Source: Bacteroidota bacterium (GTDB lineage: Bacteria > Bacteroidota > Bacteroidia > NS11-12g > UBA9320). From it: DNA of 64,000 nucleotides. Positions 60,881 to 64,000 of the stretch are shown here, in pieces. The notes below the pieces were generated by a model. It was given only the letters and a program-made list of their open reading frames with translations, did not search any database and was not told where the DNA came from. The first letter of the stretch is position 1. Every line of letters begins with the position of its first letter. The stretch is from NCBI GenBank assembly GCA_002746305.1, contig NVWV01000004.1:305764-369763 (forward strand). The letters are read 5' to 3'. The position numbers and the translations under genes were made by a program.

Positions 60881-63800
60881 ATGAAAAAAATTACATTTTT
60901 AGCCGTCCTTTTTTTGAGTCTCTTGTTTTTTGAAACTAGAGCACAAGAAGTGACCACTTTAGCAGGGAGTAGTCAAGGTTATGCTGATGGTACAGGAACA
61001 TCCGCACAGTTTTATAAACCTACAGCAATAGCAGTAGATGCTAATGGGAATGCATATGTCGCAGATTATAGTAACCATAAGATTAGAAAGATTACCCCAG
61101 CAGGAGTGGTTACTACGTTTGCAGGGAGTAGTCAAGGCTATGCTGATGGTACAGGAACATCGGCCCAGTTTAACTTTCCTTCAGGACTGGCATTCGATGC
61201 CAGTGGAAATCTCTATGTGGGAGATAGAGATAACGATAAGATTAGAAAAATCACCCCCGCAGGAGTAGTGACTACGTTTGCAGGGAGTAGTCAAGGTTAT
61301 GCAGATGGTACGGACACATCCGCCCAGTTTAATGGACCTTCAGGACTGGCATTCGATGCCAGTGGCAATGTATATGTAGGAGATTATAAAAACCACAAAA
61401 TCAGAAAGATTACCCCCGCAGGAGTGGTTACTACGTTTGCAGGAAGTACAGAAGGCTATGCAGATGGTATGGGCACATCCGCCAAGTTTAATAAACCTTA
61501 TGAGTTGGCACTAGATGGCAATGGGAATATATATGTAGGAGATTATAGTAACCATAAGATTAGAAAGATTACCCCCGCAGGAGTGGTTACTACGTTTGCA
61601 GGAAGTACAGAAGGCTATGCAGATGGTACAGGAGCTGCCGCCCAGTTTAATAGACCTCTAGGAGTAGCGGTAGATGCGAGTGGGAATGTGTATGTAGGAG
61701 ATGGATTTAACCATAGGATTAGAAAGATTACCCCAGCAGGAGTGGTTAGCACTTTAGCGGGGAGTAGTCAAGGCGATGCAGATGGTACGGGTAGTGCCGC
61801 CCAATTTTATAAACCTTACTTTGTGGTGTTGGGTCCCAGTGGGCAGAATCTCTATGTGGGAGATCACTATAACAACAAAATCAAAAAAATAACGCTGCCT
61901 GTTCCTCAAATTTATTACGTTAGTACTTTAGCAGGGAGTAGTGTTGGCTATGCAGACGGAACAGGTAGTGCCGCAAAATTTTCGAGACCCTCAGGACTGG
62001 CTATGGATGCCAGTGGGAATTTCTATGTAGGAGATGCTAACAACCATAAAATCAGAAAAATAACACCAGCAGGAGTGGTTACCACTTTAGCGGGGAGTAG
62101 TCAAGGCTACGCCGAAGGAACAGGTGCTTCTGCAAAGTTTGATTATCCCCGAGGAGTAGCAGTAGATGCTAGTGGCAATGTATATGTTGCAGATAGAGGT
62201 AACCATAGAATCAGAAAAATCACCCCAGCAGGAGTGGTGACAACCTTTGCAGGAAGTAGTAAAGGCTATGCAGATGGTACAGGTAGTGCTGCACAGTTTA
62301 GCACTCCTTACGGAGTAGCTGTAGATGATAGTGGGAATGTATATGTAGGAGATTTTGGTAATCATAGAATCAGAAAAATAACACCAGCAGGAGTGGTTAC
62401 CACTTTAGCGGGGAGTAGTCAAGGCTATGCTGATGGTACAGGAAGTTCCGCAAAATTTAATATGCCTATTCAAGTAGCTGTAGATGCCAGTGGGAATGTA
62501 TATGTAGGAGATTATGGTAATAATAGAATCAGAAAAATCACCCCTGCCGGAGTGGTGACGACCTTTGCAGGAAGTAGTAGTGCTGGCCATGTTGATGGTA
62601 CAGGAAGTTCTGCAAAATTTAGTAAGCCTGTAGGAGTAGCGGTAGATCCTAGTGGAAATGTATATGTAGGAGATTTTTATAACCATAAAATCAGAAAGAT
62701 CACCCCCGCAGGAGTGGTGACGACACTTGCAGGAAGTAGTGTTGGCTTTGCTAATGGTACAGGTAGTGCTGCACAGTTTAGCAGTCCTTACGGAGTGGCA
62801 GTAGATACTAGTGGGAATGTATATGTGGCAGATTATGATAACCATAGAATCAGAAAAATCACGCAATACGATGATTGCGGCTTTACAGGAATATTACCTA
62901 CAGGGGCAAGTACTACCTATACGGGAGCGTATAACATAACAGATTATAGTGGTTGGACACATTACTGCTCAGAGAATGAAGAACTTCTTTTGAGTCTTAA
63001 AATTGGAACAAGTGGAGCTGTAGTAGCAGCAGATGAAGTAGAGCTAAAAACAGGAGCTAATAAAACGTATAGTTACTTAGGAGCAGATGGAGGAATGATT
63101 AGTACAAGGGATAAAGGATACGTGATGATAGATAGAAGATGGGATGTAGATCCCACTACTCAGCCAGGTAGCGGAAATGTAGGAGTGAGATATTATTTCA
63201 CCCAAGAAGAGTATGATAGTTTAGCCTCCAAATTGTTGAATCATGGTACAGCAGGAGTATGGAAATCAACACTTAGTTCTGTTACTGAGCTAAGTATGTT
63301 TAAGGATACTAGTGGAGCGACCTATGCAGATCCTCATACCACCAATGGTATCGTTATCCTAAATGGAAGTATTCCAAACGATAGTGTTTGGAAGCATAGT
63401 ACTTTTAATTTTTTCAGTCATCAAGCAGAGTTTACTGTATCTTCATTCTCCGGAGGAGGTGGAGGAAGTGGAGGAGGCGGAGGAGCTTCTGTTGCACAAC
63501 TTCCAGTAGAATTGATTCATTTTACTGCTCAAGCAACAAGTAATACAGAAGCTAGGTTGGATTGGGCTACAGCAACAGAACTCAATAACAGCCATTTCAA
63601 TATACAACGTAGTTATGATGGGGTGAATTTTGAATTCATCGGTAAAGTCTTGGGCCATAACAATAGCAATCAAGTGTTAACCTACAGTTATTTAGATAAA
63701 GAGATTGCTTTGGGAACACAATTCGCTTACTATAGATTACTACAGGTAGATTACGATGGAGCACAAGAATACTCTGAAATAAGAAGGGTTTCATTTAACC

Positions 63801-64000
63801 AAGATATCGACAAGCAAACAATCCATGTTTACCCAAATCCTTTTACTTCACAAGTTTATGTAAATGTGAGCGGTATCTCTGAGAGTGATATTTCGATTTC
63901 AGTATTAAATATAGAAGGTAAGCAAGTGATGCAACAAGAGGTTTTAAATGTTCAAGGTCTTCAGAAGTTGGATTTAAGTCACCTAGATTCTGGAATGTAC
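60881..64000 (+). CDS. Large secreted NHL-repeat protein with T9SS domain, 3' end outside the window
   Basis: An open frame of 1040 codons reaches the right edge without a stop. A signal peptide ends near residue 22 (ETRAQ). Twelve NHL repeats of about 53 residues cover about 23-662; each reads like AGSSQGYADGTG, VAVDASGNVYVGD, NHRIRKITPAGVV. After the sixth repeat a LPVPQIYYV linker breaks the array, suggesting two six-bladed propellers. A beta-sandwich-like region (about 670-855), a Gly/Ser-rich linker, a PVELIHFTA fibronectin-like segment and the start of a type A T9SS domain (VYPNPFTSQV, about 983) follow. It should be surface-exposed and may bind ligands or proteins. Confidence 0.9.
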   Translation, partial: MKKITFLAVLFLSLLFFETRAQEVTTLAGSSQGYADGTGTSAQFYKPTAIAVDANGNAYVADYSNHKIRKITPAGVVTTFAGSSQGYADGTGTSAQFNFPSGLAFDASGNLYVGDRDNDKIRKITPAGVVTTFAGSSQGYADGTDTSAQFNGPSGLAFDASGNVYVGDYKNHKIRKITPAGVVTTFAGSTEGYADGMGTSAKFNKPYELALDGNGNIYVGDYSNHKIRKITPAGVVTTFAGSTEGYADGTGAAAQFNRPLGVAVDASGNVYVGDGFNHRIRKITPAGVVSTLAGSSQGDADGTGSAAQFYKPYFVVLGPSGQNLYVGDHYNNKIKKITLPVPQIYYVSTLAGSSVGYADGTGSAAKFSRPSGLAMDASGNFYVGDANNHKIRKITPAGVVTTLAGSSQGYAEGTGASAKFDYPRGVAVDASGNVYVADRGNHRIRKITPAGVVTTFAGSSKGYADGTGSAAQFSTPYGVAVDDSGNVYVGDFGNHRIRKITPAGVVTTLAGSSQGYADGTGSSAKFNMPIQVAVDASGNVYVGDYGNNRIRKITPAGVVTTFAGSSSAGHVDGTGSSAKFSKPVGVAVDPSGNVYVGDFYNHKIRKITPAGVVTTLAGSSVGFANGTGSAAQFSSPYGVAVDTSGNVYVADYDNHRIRKITQYDDCGFTGILPTGASTTYTGAYNITDYSGWTHYCSENEELLLSLKIGTSGAVVAADEVELKTGANKTYSYLGADGGMISTRDKGYVMIDRRWDVDPTTQPGSGNVGVRYYFTQEEYDSLASKLLNHGTAGVWKSTLSSVTELSMFKDTSGATYADPHTTNGIVILNGSIPNDSVWKHSTFNFFSHQAEFTVSSFSGGGGGSGGGGGASVAQLPVELIHFTAQATSNTEARLDWATATELNNSHFNIQRSYDGVNFEFIGKVLGHNNSNQVLTYSYLDKEIALGTQFAYYRLLQVDYDGAQEYSEIRRVSFNQDIDKQTIHVYPNPFTSQVYVNVSGISESDISISVLNIEGKQVMQQEVLNVQGLQKLDLSHLDSGMY

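Noticed and set aside
60950..62868. CRISPR-like array
   Set aside because: The regular repeats are coding: the frame stays open and each unit of about 159 bases encodes one NHL repeat.
62087..63673. Minus-strand open frames opposite the NHL repeats
   Set aside because: The coding repeat generates periodic antisense frames; the products are Cys/Ile/Thr-rich repeats without a start signal.

Overview
The window is about 38% GC by eye, densely coded and reads as a Bacteroidota chromosome. Four secreted proteins end in T9SS type A sorting domains. Promoters carry the Bacteroidota -7 box TAnnTTTG. Many outer-membrane lipoproteins, a TamL-type lipidated OMP85 protein, an exosortase N locus and the dksA-like/lspA/ileS block point the same way. 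I cannot place it below phylum with confidence; an aerobic, envelope-rich, possibly marine lineage is plausible. I saw no tRNA, rRNA, CRISPR array, prophage or insertion sequence. Apart from some accessory genes near 54.6-58.4 kb this looks like ordinary core chromosome. Many starts are TTG or GTG.

Layout. 0-1.2 kb (minus): zinc-dependent phospholipase C-like protein (cut by the window edge) and a rhomboid protease. 1.4-7.1 kb (plus): a tightly coupled three-gene exosortase N system (polytopic DUF4173-like protein, XrtN, and a VIT/vWA-like membrane protein that itself carries a PEP-CTERM-like tail). 7.1-10 kb: ychF, two lipoproteins (one strikingly Cys-rich) and a family 2 glycosyltransferase. 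10-16.8 kb: TlpA-like protein, PASTA protein with a T9SS protein, rhodanese with a seven-haem cytochrome/TPR protein, ferredoxin, NlpC/P60 hydrolase. 16.8-18.9 kb: NSS sodium symporter followed by two tiny membrane proteins. 19.2-22.8 kb: a propeller sensor kinase and LytTR regulator, convergent with a 1233-residue beta-helix T9SS protein.

26.9-33.1 kb (minus): thioredoxin-like protein, a ten-repeat beta-rich protein with a peptidoglycan-binding tail, lspA, a zinc-finger-degenerate DksA-like protein, ileS. 33.2 kb: HIRRGD-type glycosyltransferase. 34-42.3 kb (minus): thioredoxin lipoprotein, anti-sigma-like protein, ECF sigma factor, MMPL/RND exporter, T9SS amidase, fmt, lepB, dapB. 42.3-50.6 kb: mltG, DEAD-box helicase with a structured leader, SpoU methyltransferase divergent from tamL, M48 protease, lysA. 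50.6-54.5 kb: coiled-coil membrane protein, ATP-grasp protein, lytic transglycosylase-like protein, trxB. 54.6-60.4 kb: two unknown coupled genes, DUF4386 protein, Crp/Fnr regulator, two GNAT acetyltransferases, YgiQ radical SAM protein. The right end holds a repeat-bearing intergenic region and a large secreted NHL-propeller T9SS protein that runs off the window.

The common theme is envelope biogenesis and cell-surface sorting: exosortase N, T9SS clients, lipoprotein and general signal peptidases, TamL, MltG and amidases, with several thioredoxin-fold proteins and a thioredoxin reductase nearby. The most interesting candidates are the self-contained XrtN operon, the ten-repeat PG-binding protein, the cytochrome/rhodanese unit, the NSS transporter with its small proteins, and the two coupled genes of unknown function.
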